NCBI GenBank assembly: GCA_037178675.1
Contig: JAYMGJ010000104.1
Location: 1-64,000 of the forward strand
From: Scleroderma bovista
Lineage: Eukaryota > Basidiomycota > Agaricomycetes > Boletales > Sclerodermataceae
DNA: 64,000 nt
Direction: 5' to 3'
Positions 10,023 to 19,867 of this stretch are shown here, piece by piece. Numbering within the stretch: the first letter of the stretch is position 1; the number at the start of each line of letters is the position of its first letter. Below the pieces are notes generated by a model, which had not been told where the DNA came from, did not search any database, and was given only the letters and a program-made list of their open reading frames with translations. The translations under genes and the position numbers were made by a program.

Positions 10023-11760
10023 ATGGCCCGGACTAGACAGACCGCCAAGAAGACTGCATCAGGTACCGCGCCGCGAGTCCGGTTAATTGTACGCCCTCCT
10101 GGCGCCACTGGGTCTGGCAGCATCAAGAAATTGGAGAGAGATGTTTCTATGGAGTCTGCCACCAGTCGCTCACTTAGCCCTTTGACTCCGGTCACTTCAT
10201 CTCCAGCGCCGACCATCAATGATGCCATGGATACTGTGCTGGACGTGACAGAAAACCATGAACGCTGGCTAGCCAGCAACAAAGTAAATCTCTTATTCAT
10301 TACATAGCATTCAAAGGCTCACTCCGTTTTATAAGTACTGCTATCTTTGTCACAATGGTGGAAGTTTCCTTTGCTGCTGCACTCATTGTCCACGGGTAGT
10401 ATGCGACCGTTGCCTAGGAATTACGGAACAGCTATCCAATCAAGTCTGCTCACCAGACATCCAGTTCAAGTGTCCTGGGTGCCACGAGATTGGGGACCGT
10501 ATAGCAAAGAGAAAACCGACACCTTATTTCGTGAGTATTCGCTCATTAACCCATTAATAAGGCTAACCTGGAGCCAAGGCATTCACACGCAGTGTGGATG
10601 GAAGTGTCATTAGTGTTCTCGACAAACCGACTATTGTTCAAGGCGTCTGTGAAAGATCATCAAAGTCCCAGGTCAGCGCCGAGTCAATCCTCATTCTGCA
10701 TCTAATTTGCACGGGTATGGATCCTCGAGGAGCTCTCCCCTTCCTCCTCAAGACTGCACTTGAAGACTACCACACCACGGAGTCGCTCGTTTACGAGGAG
10801 GTGACTTTTGACTTCGGGACCGAACAAAAACTCAGTCGATGGAGGGACAAGGTCCGCAAGCTCGGCACGACGCTGAATGCATGCAACTTTGCTCGAAAAA
10901 TAATCTTTGTGACGGTCCACAGTGAGCTGACACGCGGTGATCTATTTGCGGGGAAGGACGAAGACGGAAATGATGTGACGGCGGAAGTCGAGGATGTGAG
11001 CATTAAATCAATCCATCTTGCTGTTTCACCGATTTGTTGTCAGTTCATGACCTGTTTATTCAGCTCCCCCCTGGAAGATACCATGTATGCCTCCACGCTT
11101 TTCATGCTGACGTGTGGGCCACTGGTCACATTTCAAGAGTCTTTGTTGACATTGAAGAAATCCATCATCCGGTAAGTAAGCTATTATTGGTTTACTTGGA
11201 TTTTACTGACTATGTCCGGTAGTCTACAGCCAGAATATACGATTGCGTTCACTCGAACGCACTTCATCAGCGCCGCCCTCAAATTATTTATCGTGGCATA
11301 TGGCATACAAGTGCTTATTGAAGGCCACGTCTTAGCGGATGTCCTGCAAGACCTCCTCAATGCTTCACTTGACCTACGTATGCACAGTGACGTGCTGCTA
11401 TTCCATGTACAGGGGCTTCGGTTGTCAAATTCGGTGCTGTCTTTGCTGTCCAAGTCTGTACCATCCATCATCTCCCCCTCCATTGTCGGCTACAGGTATG
11501 CATGGTACCACAGCTATCGCCGCCCATGGGGCATTGCTTTGCCCATGGGATGCCCTCAATGCGGGTCTGTCCGTCCTTGGTCGCGGTCAAAAAGTGACCT
11601 GAAAAGCACTCACCCCAAAGCTCGAGTATCAACTTGCCAGTCGACTGGCTGTGGCTTCACAGTGCAATCAAAGCCTCTCTCAGACAACTATCAAATAGTC
11701 CATGGCGACCGGACTTCGGGGTGGCTCAAGTACATATTCTCAGCGACAGAGGCCCTCTAG
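10023..11760 (+). CDS. H3-tail-mimic / PHD-like / caspase-like protein, copy A
   Basis: Five exons: 10023-10283, 10336-10530, 10579-10995, 11044-11171, 11223-11760. All junctions are GT-AG with matching phase, giving 512 residues. Residues 2-18 read ARTRQTAKKTASGTAPR, matching 11 of the first 19 positions of histone H3 (ARTKQTARKSTGGKAPRKQ), with Arg at the Lys4 place and Lys at the Lys9 place. Residues 89-136 form a PHD-like finger, C89-C92, C102-C105, C110-C113, C133-C136, with Cys where PHD has His. Residues about 185-400 have a beta-strand/His (IIFVTVHSE, His266; GDLFAG), beta-strand/Cys (FMLTCG, Cys315) pattern reminiscent of caspase/CHAT folds. The C-terminus has CPQC and CQSTGC, a zinc-ribbon-like end. 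A nuclear, chromatin-binding role is inferred. A further in-frame intron at 11408-11493 is possible. Confidence 0.75.
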
Positions 11761-11879
11761 AGGTTTCATTGGATTACATACAATATAACATGTCTACTTT
11801 GTTGATAGTTATATAGAAACCTGCATGGATCATTACTAGTAACTGGTCATGAGTGAAAACTGGAAGGTAATAAAATACC

Positions 11880-12141
11880 TGTAATACGAGCGCGGGAACA
11901 CTCAGTATGCGCACAATAGAGTGACAACGCCTGAGGGTTACATCGAGTAGGTTCGGAATATGCTCGTAGGTAAGACCAGAGGTGAGACTTGAGACAAAAG
12001 AACAAGAGATAAAACATATCCTGGCTGTTGAAAGCACGAACAATAGGTATTGTGTACAGACGGTTGGCGTCGAAACGAGACGAAACACAGTAAGACAAAG
12101 AGCACAATGACACGAGTACGTACGACTTGTTTATTCCAACA
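11880..12141 (-). mobile_element. 3' LTR of the copia element
   Basis: On the minus strand the sequence begins TGTTGGAATAAACAAG, directly after a polypurine tract (TTGAGGGGGAG). It ends near 11880 in TTACA, so the LTR has TG...CA ends and is about 262 bp. The sequence shared with copy B stops about 13 bp beyond it, at 11866. No second LTR is found at the other end. The exact outer edge is uncertain by about 13 bp. Confidence 0.65.
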
Positions 12142-12148
12142 CTCCCCC

Positions 12149-15100
12149 TCAAGTCGAACGTAGTCCAAGTTCGACGGCGAAATGTTTGACCTTTGGCGAA
12201 GGCAAGGCTTTGGTTAGAGTGTCGGCGACCATGTCCGCAGTGAGACAGTAGATAAGCCGTAATTTATTGTTCTCGACAACCCAGCGAATAAAGTGAAAAC
12301 GAACGTCGATATGTTTTGTTCGGGCGTGGAACTGGTAATTCTTCGTCAAAGCGATGGCGGATTGATTGTCCGAAAATAATGTAGTGGGCTCGGCGAGTGG
12401 TCCAAAAAGCTCGGCGATGAAAGAACGAAGCCAAAGGGCTTCCTGAGCTGCGTGAGTCACGGCGATGTACTCGCTTTCGGTGGTGGAGAGGGAGACAATC
12501 GGCTGGCGACGGGACGACCAGGAGACAGCTCCTCCGTCAATGAGGAAAGCGTAGCCTGAGACAGCTCTGCGGTCTTCAGCCATGCTGCCATCCGCATCTG
12601 TGTACCCTGTAAGGGCGCTCTGGGTGCCGCCATAGGTCAGCTTTAAGTTCTTAGTGCCAATAAGATACTTGTAGATGCGTTTGACAGCATCCCAACGGGG
12701 ATGCCAGGCTTCGACGAGAAGCGAGAGACTGTTGAGACCGCGTACAATATGTCGGGTCTGGTCGCGAGCGATGCATACATCAGCGATCCGACTGCTTCGC
12801 GATAGGGCACATGGTGCATCTTCGCGCTCTCAGCGCCGGTAGACGGAGACTGACTCGAATGAAGCTTCGTACTTGGATCCATTGGGGTGGACACTGGCTT
12901 AAGGTCTTCGAATCCAAAACAGCGGATGATGGACTCGAGGTAGCTCTGCTGGGAGAGTGAGATGACTCGTTCGTCTCGATTACGCGTTACCTCGATTCCC
13001 AGCAACCAGTGCAACTCGCCGAGATCAGTGATCTCGACGTGCTCCTCGATGGCACGTTTAAAGTCCTCAATCTCCTTTAAGGACTTGGCAGCGATGGTGC
13101 AGTCATCTACGTGCACAACCACGATGATATGATCGTTGGTGGTCTTCCGCCGATAGAACACGGCCTGATCGACAGCGCATTGCGTGAATCGCAGATTGTC
13201 AACGAGAATCTTGACCAGCCGTTGATACCATCGACGGCCGCTCTGTTTCAATCTATACAGGGTCTTACGGAGACGGCACACTTTGTTTGGGTGGGCTTCA
13301 GATTCGAAACCAGGGGGTTGACGCATGTAGATTATAGGCTGATGGAGTTCGTAGTCGAGGCGGGCAGCTGTGGCGAGAACGGTGCGGATTGATGAAAGCG
13401 TCGCAACAGGGGCGAACGTGTCGAAGTAATCGACACCAGGTACCTGTGAAAATCCCTGGGCAACAAGGCGAGCCTTGTGCCGCACGACGTTCCCTGCAGC
13501 GTCTTTCTTCGCTCGGAAAACCCATTTGGATCCGACAATGTTGGCACCAGGTGGGGGATCGATGAGCTCCCAAGTACCTGCGCGTTTCAGGGTGTCGAGC
13601 TCCTCTCGAATACCTCTTGCCCATTGAGACCAATCAGGGCGACTGCGAGCGTCAGTTACAGAGGATGGTTCGAGTGCTTCAGACTTAGCCGTTACGTCGT
13701 TTACTCCCATAGCTACATCTGTTTTATGGAGAGCCTCGTCGTCTTCATCAAGGATGTACACGAGTTCTTCGGCGGCGAGGTCGTCATAGGTGAGGTGAGC
13801 GGAGGGATCAGGTTCTTCGACATCGGGGGTTGCAGGCAGCTGGACTCCACGCGGCACAATGGGCTGGCCTCGACGAGGCTGGCTTCCACGACCTTCGAGA
13901 ATGTCCTGCACGCGTTGACTGGGCTTACGAATGCGCTTCTCATTTGCAGGTAGGGACTCATGTTGATTATCGTCAGCATGTGTATCAACACGTTCAGTGC
14001 CGGATTTGGTATGGCCGGGATCGTGTTGTGTGGCCGTGTTTGGTGCGTCAGGAATAGGTGGCGAAGGGGTCGACGGCTGTTTGGATAAGTACATCGTGCC
14101 AGGTGAGTGATCACAGTCTTCTTCCTCCCCCTCACGATGTGACGTGTCCGTAACAGACGGATCCCAGTAAATGTTCCGTTCGACAGTGACGGAGCGCTTT
14201 GATGGCCAGAAAACTTGACAACCATTGGGGCTGTCGTCATCAACACCAACCCAACAACCTATCGCCACACGTCCCCCCAGCTTATCGCCTCTCTCCGTGC
14301 GGACCCAGACCTTCGATCCCCAAGGGCGAAGGCGACTGAAATCGGGGAGCTTTCCCGTGGCCACCTCAAAAGGTGTCGCACCCTGCAAGGCTTTAGTTGG
14401 TGTCCTATTCTTTAACCACACCGCGTGGCGTACAGCCTCGCCCCAAAGGAAACGAGGTAAGCCGCTATCGTGGATCATGGCATGCGCCCGCTCAAGGAGG
14501 GTACGATTCAGCCTTTCAGCAACGCCATTATGCTGGGGTGTATCGTGCACGGTGAGTTTCTGCGTTGTTCCTGTGGATTTGAGATGCATAATAAACTCCT
14601 TTCCCAGATACTCCCCACCACGATCGGAATGGAGTGTCTTTACGCAAGCGCCGTGCTGCGTTTTGCACCAAGCCTCAAAATCTTTATATGCCGAGAATGC
14701 TTCGCTTTTCTGGCGGAGGAAGTGAATGTAAGTCAGCCTGGTTTTATCGTCCGTGAAGCTGATATAGTAACGACGACCACCGAGGGTTTCAACAGGTGCA
14801 GGGCCCCATACATCAGTATGGACTTCCTCGGCAAACTCCTTGGCACGTTCGCCAACGCGCTCCTTCGCGATGGGCTTTCGCGTGGCCTTGGCATAAACGC
14901 ATGATTCACAGAAGGTAGGTTCATCGGCCGTGAGGTCGATCTTTAATCCTGACACGAGTCCTCTTTCAGCTAGACGCTTAGCAACAGCAGGCGATATTTG
15001 CCCCAGACGGCGATGCAGCTCCATAACCGAGATATGTTCGGTTACAGCGTTCGAGGAGCCATGGTCAGGCTCATGGATGACACGGTACAGACCCGCTTTC

Positions 15101-15800
15101 GACTGTGGTATGCGGCCGACAACATCGTCAGCGGAATCGCGGATGACGCACGTACCATCAGCGAAAGTGACCGTGTATCCAAGCTGATCAAGACGGCCAA
15201 TTGACACGAGGGTATAGCCAACTTCAGGAGAATATAGGACTTCGGTGAGTCTCAATTTGGATACATCCAAGCCGTTTGGGACCTCAACGACCATTTCCCC
15301 CACTCCAACAGCTTCAAAACTTTGTTTATTCGCAGCAGCAAGTGACTTGGGCGGAATCGGAGAGAGCGTTTCGAATTGCTCACGATAAGGGGATATATGG
15401 CGTGTGGAGCCGGAGTCGTACAGTTCAACGACACGTTTGTCGCCTTGGTTGCTGGTGGTGACGACGGCAACATCAGGTAAGTGATCTGTCGTTTTAGAGG
15501 GGTCTTCGCCCATGTCTGACGACCAGTCATCGATGTCGGCTAGAGAAGGAGGATCTTCGTCGACGGATGACACGCTGAGCATGTCGGGAAAAAGGTAAGA
15601 CCATTTTTCGTCGCTGTCATTGGATGATACACTGAGAACATCAGTTAGCAGGTCCTCATCTGTCATGCAGAGACCGGTGACAGCAAAGAATCCATCATCC
15701 TCGGAGTCAAGCTCGACAAGGTGAGCGGACTCATTCTTGTTGCCTCCGTCGGTCTTCTGTTTCTCGGGTTCAGGGCACTCGCTTTTGAAGTGCAAGCGCG
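12149..15800 (-). pseudogene. Defective Ty1/copia pol polyprotein
   Basis: Order on the minus strand: a gag zinc-knuckle remnant (HFKSECPEPE, near 15790), protease (DSGSTRHISP), integrase with HTDVWGP, SDRGGEY and GVAERLNRTL carrying the D,D,E residues, reverse transcriptase (GSKWVFRAKKDAAG; VHVDD), and RNase H (TTESEYIA; DNQSAIAL) ending at 12149. Everything upstream of the knuckle, including most of gag and the 5' LTR, is missing. Lesions: the second His of the integrase HHCC motif is Gln (HRRLGQ, CAA at 14998-15000). An in-frame deletion near 13340 removes the block with the first catalytic RT aspartate. A 1-nt loss near 12695-12700 breaks the frame before RNase H. Integrase-to-RT order identifies copia rather than gypsy. 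Confidence 0.9.
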
Positions 15801-15869
15801 ATCCACTACCACCTAGATTGTTATTCCTATCACACTTTGTCGCAAGATCAAAGAACGTTCTGATCACGG

Positions 15870-16268
15870 ATTGTCAAAGTTCATTGGTCATGATGTATGG
15901 GTGATAGGCGGCGAGAAGAAAGGCTGTCGGGCCACACTGCGGTCTCTTGGCAGGACGTTCAGCTCGGTTGCATTATTCGGGCATCAACTAATACAGCTGA
16001 GGAATGATCTGATCACAACGCCGTGAGTTCTACGGTTCATCGAATCCTAGCACCTCCAATACCCATCTAGAACTGGTTTGCTACTGAACGGCACAATGCT
16101 TCACCCTCATCGATTGCAGTCCTTGGTGTCCCTTCATCGCCGATCATTCACAAAGGAGCCTGTTCCCCCTCGTACTGTTACCCCTCCGCCGTCTCCTGGT
16201 CCTTCAGATGCCCCACCAGAGGGCCCATGGGCGATTACCCCTGACGACATCACTGCCCCACCAGAGGG
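15870..16268. other. Junction region, no recognisable gene
   Basis: Sequence beyond the truncated copia 5' end. A Pro-rich frame at 16078-16290 (PPSPGPSDAPPEGPWAITPD) may be an exon leading into the KOW-like ORF that follows. It is joined to it by a possible intron at GGTACGTGCC. Nothing here matches copy B beyond 45626, so the duplication does not resume after the retroelement. Confidence 0.3.
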
Positions 16269-16775
16269 ATGGTCCGAGGCCCCAGATTATGGTACGTGCC
16301 AATTGTTATTATGCTATACGTTCCTGAAGTTGACACAGGGAATGTTCAGTGGCTTTTCGCATCTAATTTTTGTGATTTTTCGTCTTACCACTTGGGGTTC
16401 AACGTTAGTGTCGAATTCACGCAGGTGTCGCTTGGTAAACGAGTCGTACGCACTGTATGCCCCGATCGCTTTTGCGGTAAAGATGGCATTGCACCGCCTG
16501 GTTCTGTCTGCGTTACGGTGACGGGCCACAATGCAGGCTCCGGCATTCAACACCTCATGATTCCTGCTCGTTGCCTTACACCAGCAAATCCCACAGGGAA
16601 AAATCAGCTGTGTTTGGTGTTAAAAGGAGCACAAGCAGGGAGAATCGTGCGCATCGCGAAATGTCAGAGGATGGTGATAAATTCCCCTTTTCTGATATTT
16701 GTGTCGCATTCGAGTACAATCCAGCCTTGTAAGTATATTAGATACTGTAAATCACATACCCATGGTTTAGGATGA
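16269..16775 (+). CDS. KOW-like ORF, possible Spt5-type expansion member or relic
   Basis: The frame contains GKRVVRTVCPDRFCGKDGIA, a run of Gly/Val beta-strand-like words, and KGAQAGRIVRIAKCQR near 16625-16670. The last resembles a KOW motif (G-x-x-G-x-V-x-x-I) such as those repeated in Spt5. Agaricomycetes carry expanded KOW/Spt5-like families, and this may be one C-terminal module. No NGN domain is visible upstream. Start and end are uncertain, so it may be a fragment. Confidence 0.3.
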   Translation: MVRGPRLWYVPIVIMLYVPEVDTGNVQWLFASNFCDFSSYHLGFNVSVEFTQVSLGKRVVRTVCPDRFCGKDGIAPPGSVCVTVTGHNAGSGIQHLMIPARCLTPANPTGKNQLCLVLKGAQAGRIVRIAKCQRMVINSPFLIFVSHSSTIQPCKYIRYCKSHTHGLG

Positions 16776-17320
16776 ACCCTACAGGATAGTGATCATCCTC
16801 TCAGGGGAACCTGTCACACATAAAGTCTAATGCACTGATAGGGAGCGGCTTCTTCAACCACAGGATCTGCCGCATGACAGAACGAAAGTCCCGGCGGTCA
16901 TCAGACCCTCAGAAAAGATCTTTCAAAAATGTGGTATACATTTCGTCGAGGAGAGTCCTTCCATCGCCAGGAGCATGTGACATGATTTGATGAAAACGGT
17001 CCTTCGGGATCACACCGATTCGGGGGGACATGAAGTCGCATGCCAGACGTGCCCACTCGAACACTCCACCAGATTTCGCAGAAAGCTGTTGGAAATTTTC
17101 ATTCGTGAATGTGCCACGGAGACTCTTCGGGTGGGTAGAAATATAGAAGTGAATGTCGCACATGGTCAACTCTGTATCAATGGCATCGAGCGACCTGACA
17201 TAGATATGCGGACCGGTGTTTAATGCATCCCCAATGTCCACGAGTGGCCAAGAAGTCAGGAGAATCCGCAAGTTGGCTGGAAGTTCCGCACCGTATGCAG
17301 CAAGGACCTCAAGAACAGAC
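16750..17320 (-). pseudogene. NACHT (STAND NTPase) gene relic
   Basis: On the minus strand the translation contains ELPANLRILLTSWPLVDIGD, HVRSLDAIDTE-like words, GGVFEWARLACDFMSPRIG, and DEMYTTFLKDLF. These are typical of the sensor/winged part of fungal NACHT NTPases (RILLTS equals the sensor 1 strand). A TGA at 16909-16911 interrupts it. The same frame continues with DDRRDFRSVMRQILWLK, and a second TGA follows at 16801-16803. The P-loop (Walker A/B) is not found upstream, so only about 190 codons of the middle remain. Fungal NLR-like proteins act in non-self recognition. This copy is dead. Confidence 0.65.
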
Positions 17321-17329
17321 TATGATACA

Positions 17330-18120
17330 CAAGTACTCCAACAGGCTGGTATCCGCGTTGATCTTCTAACATATTTTAGCCTGCATTCGACCCCTGTACG
17401 AAGTGAAACGTTCGCAAGCCTATGAATCCATGCCATGAAGTAAAACTACTGTGCAAGAACAGATGGCAATGATATTTCGACGTTCCGTGCCCCACGTACA
17501 TATCATGACCTGGAACTCTCGGGGACACTTCTTCGATCCTATGGCGCGCAATTTACAGTCGCGAGTGCAGCGTGCATGGAACTCGCCTGCGACACACGGT
17601 GCCCCTGCACCACTTGCACCTGCACCGGCCCGATGAAGTTGGAGTCACGGGAAGGTTTACCCATGATGCTTCGTGATGTAACAACCCATGGCTAGACAAA
17701 GATCTCTATCATGCATGCATTGACTTTAGAAATGGCTTACTGTCATATTGGCCATCAGCTCGGATGCATCGTATCGAATAAGCCCAAGTGGGCGGCCGTT
17801 GCTGCACCACTTACCCTGTGTTGTGCTCGCCAAACTTCGGAAGCCTGTTCAGTAGTTATAGTTAGCAAATGTCTGAAATGGATGATTATGTTGACATACA
17901 ACAATCGTCGCTACATGCTAACGATGATGAGCACCAATGATGCAGTAAAAAACCCTTTACCCGCCAGCCCACGGGTGTGGTGGGTCCAAGGGTCTCCACC
18001 CACAGCGGGTAAATTTTGATATTTACCTGCGGGTGTTCATTTAAGATAGCACAATACGAGTGATATAAAGCATGTTTGTACAGAGATGTAACGACTCAGT
18101 TAATATACATAGTACAAGCG
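17330..18120. other. No clear gene; contains an ACCCG-type repeat
   Basis: ORFs of about 60-100 codons (17451-17636, 17711-18019) show no motifs or splice structure that support a gene. Around 17945-18030 the sequence carries words of an ACCCG/CGGGT repeat (GCCCACGGGTGTGGTGGGT, AGCGGGTAAATTTTG, CCTGCGGGTGTTC). Similar words recur near 20.9 and 22.4 kb. Confidence 0.4.
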
Positions 18121-18129
18121 GCCACCCGT

Positions 18130-18500
18130 GAGTCAATCGTCGCCATGATCGCCGTCTGTCCCTGCGTAGCTAGCTGTCCAAGTCATCGTCGTCGTCTGTC
18201 CGTGCGGTCGTTTGTCCATGCAGCGGTACTGGCTGCCCATATCGTTGTCGTCGTCTGTCCGTGCAGCAGTACTGGCTGTCATGTCGTCGTCGTCGTCATC
18301 GGCTGTCCCTGCGGCAGCACTGCCCAGGAACATTGTCGCCGTTTACATATCCCTGTGGCTCACTGTCGTCGTCTGTCCCTGTAGCTGCCCAGGTCGTTAT
18401 CGTCGTCGTCAACTGTCCCTGCGGCAGTACTGTTTGCCAAGGAACATCGTCTTCGTCGCCGCCTGACCCTGTGGCTGCCTAGGTCATTGTCGTCGGTGGT
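18130..18500 (+). repeat. Degenerate tandem repeat, GTCGTCTGTCCNTGCGGCAGTACTG family
   Basis: Six or seven diverged units combine (CGT)n, CTGTCCCTGYRGC and RGYACTG words. An opposite-strand piece of the same word family is present near 26985-27065 (CAGTGCTGCCACAGCGACAG), so it is interspersed rather than a single slippage product. It has no coding potential beyond what its triplet composition creates. Confidence 0.5.
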
Positions 18501-18985
18501 GGGTTCACTGTTGCGTTGATAATGGCGCAGTCGTGATCGTCGTCACGTTGGTTGGCGTTGGCGTTGGCAGCATTGGAGTCGTTGTCGTTGTCGGCGCAAT
18601 GATGGTTGTGGAGATAGTTGGCGTTGGCATGATCACGTTGGTGGTTGTGGTATTCATTATCGTCATGTCGTGTTGGTGGCTGTGGTGGCTGTGGTGATGG
18701 ACGCCCTCGCCGTCAGGTGAGAGACGTTGAAAGTGATTTGACAGGAAACGTTGTGGTGGAGAAGGTGATGGTGAAGACGGTAGAGTGAGTAGCGGTACAT
18801 CGACTCAATGTGAATCAAAGGGATGTTGCTGCTCACTGGAGAGTCAACACATGCGTCAATGCTGGAGATCGAGATTGGCAGGGACTCGCCTGCATTGTTT
18901 GGGCCATCCACACGTCCCACAAAGCGTCCCTACAGAAAATTGTTAGCGGCGCAGAAGATTGATCAAACCTACGTATGTACCCTAA
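18501..18985. other. GTTGGCGTTGGCG low-complexity DNA
   Basis: GTTG/GTGGTGG-rich simple sequence to about 18720, then unremarkable DNA. The minus-strand frame 18663-18920 and plus-strand frame 18823-19071 overlap each other and show no recognisable domain. Confidence 0.35.
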
Positions 18986-18989
18986 CTGG

Positions 18990-19620
18990 ACACTTGCTGA
19001 AGGAACTGCGGCGAGTTCATCATGGTTTGCATCTACGCCACGAATGTATGCGCGATAAGGGACACGTATGAGTCCATTGTCACAGTGCTCGGTGACCCGA
19101 GCAGGGAATATAGAAAAGCACGCACCATGTTAGGATCGTTTGGGTGACACCCATGTCCGTAATCGGGTTGAATCCCGCAAGCGCACCGAATCTGAGATGG
19201 CTGTTGAGCTGCGTAAGCGGATTGTGTGGGTTCTGGCCTGCTTGCATCGATGAAAGAGATTGTTGTTGGTTTTGCGGCTTGGCTGTGGTTGATGGGGTGG
19301 ATGACCCTGCAGACCGCGCAACGCCCTTGACCATGCGGATGGTGTGCGATGATTGGATCTTGTATACTGATATCAGGTCTTCGTCCTATACGAATAGTAA
19401 AAAAAGAGTGTGATTATGTATGCACAATAGAAGAGAGTGGGTGAGGACCTTCAGGACTCGCCCCATAGGACAGATCAGCAGGCCATGAAATACAGGGAGG
19501 GGTCATGAGGCGAGGAGAAGTAACACACCTGAGTAGATCAGCCTCTTTTTGTCAACCTCGACATCTGACTTGGCGGCGATGGCCTGCTTAAGATCGCGAA
19601 CAGTCTTTTCTTGATGCGCT
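18990..19620 (-). pseudogene. DSK2: DSK2/ubiquilin N-terminal relic
   Basis: The ubiquitin-like domain is visible on the minus strand in two exons. The first, about 19620-19525, reads EKTVRDLKQAIAAKSDVEVD then KKRLIYSG. The second, about 19395-19140, reads DEDLISVYKIQSSHTIRMVK. The Dsk2-type linker follows (QNPHNPLTQLNSHL, FGALAGFNPI). One base is missing just after DMGV (near 19145), so the next words (PNDPNM) fall out of frame. A third exon piece near 19035 gives MQTMMNSPQFLQQVS, the first Sti1-like repeat. The rest, including the C-terminal UBA domain, is absent. Dsk2 shuttles ubiquitinated proteins to the proteasome. This copy cannot encode it. Identification rests on remembered conservation of NPLTQLNSHLGFG. 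Confidence 0.65.
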
Positions 19621-19813
19621 TAACAACGCCAACGACATAGGGTCGTGTTGAAGGAGAGACGTCTTCTGGGATATATGGCCGCGGAGCAGATCCCCTGTAT
19701 GATAAGAGGGCACGCCTGTGTGGCGCAAAAGGGACAGTGTCTGGTGCGATGTCGGAACCGGGAAGAAGGACTCACTGGAGTAGCTGGGGACGTGGTGCAC
19801 TCATCCGATAAAA

Positions 19814-19867
19814 TTTCCTTTCTAGGTGTCCGATGCAGTGAAGTGCAATGGATGCCTAGAAAGGAAA
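19814..19867. repeat. Perfect 13-bp inverted repeat (hairpin)
   Basis: TTTCCTTTCTAGG at 19814-19826 is matched by CCTAGAAAGGAAA at 19855-19867, with a 28-nt loop. It lies inside a stretch (19620-20100) where no gene is convincingly seen. It may be a small palindromic element or a folded RNA. Confidence 0.6.

Larger units (their letters stand above)
817..11866 (+). repeat. Segmental duplication, copy A (about 11 kb)
   Basis: The sequence from about 817 to 11866 reappears in the same orientation at about 36733-45626. Alignable parts are near-identical, differing mostly by single bases. Shared contents are the triplet-rich DNA, the RhoGAP relic, a short proline-rich ORF, the minisatellite and the H3-tail-like gene. 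Copy A alone has a 584-bp insertion at 8355-8938, about 1.5 kb at 6697-8226, and a different minisatellite period. Copy A ends where the copia LTR begins. Confidence 0.9.

Noticed and set aside
13111..14904. Plus-strand ORFs of 75-166 codons
   Set aside because: They are the antisense shadow of the copia pol frame.
12149..15867. Gypsy-type or endogenous-virus origin
   Set aside because: Integrase precedes reverse transcriptase, the copia order. No envelope-like gene.
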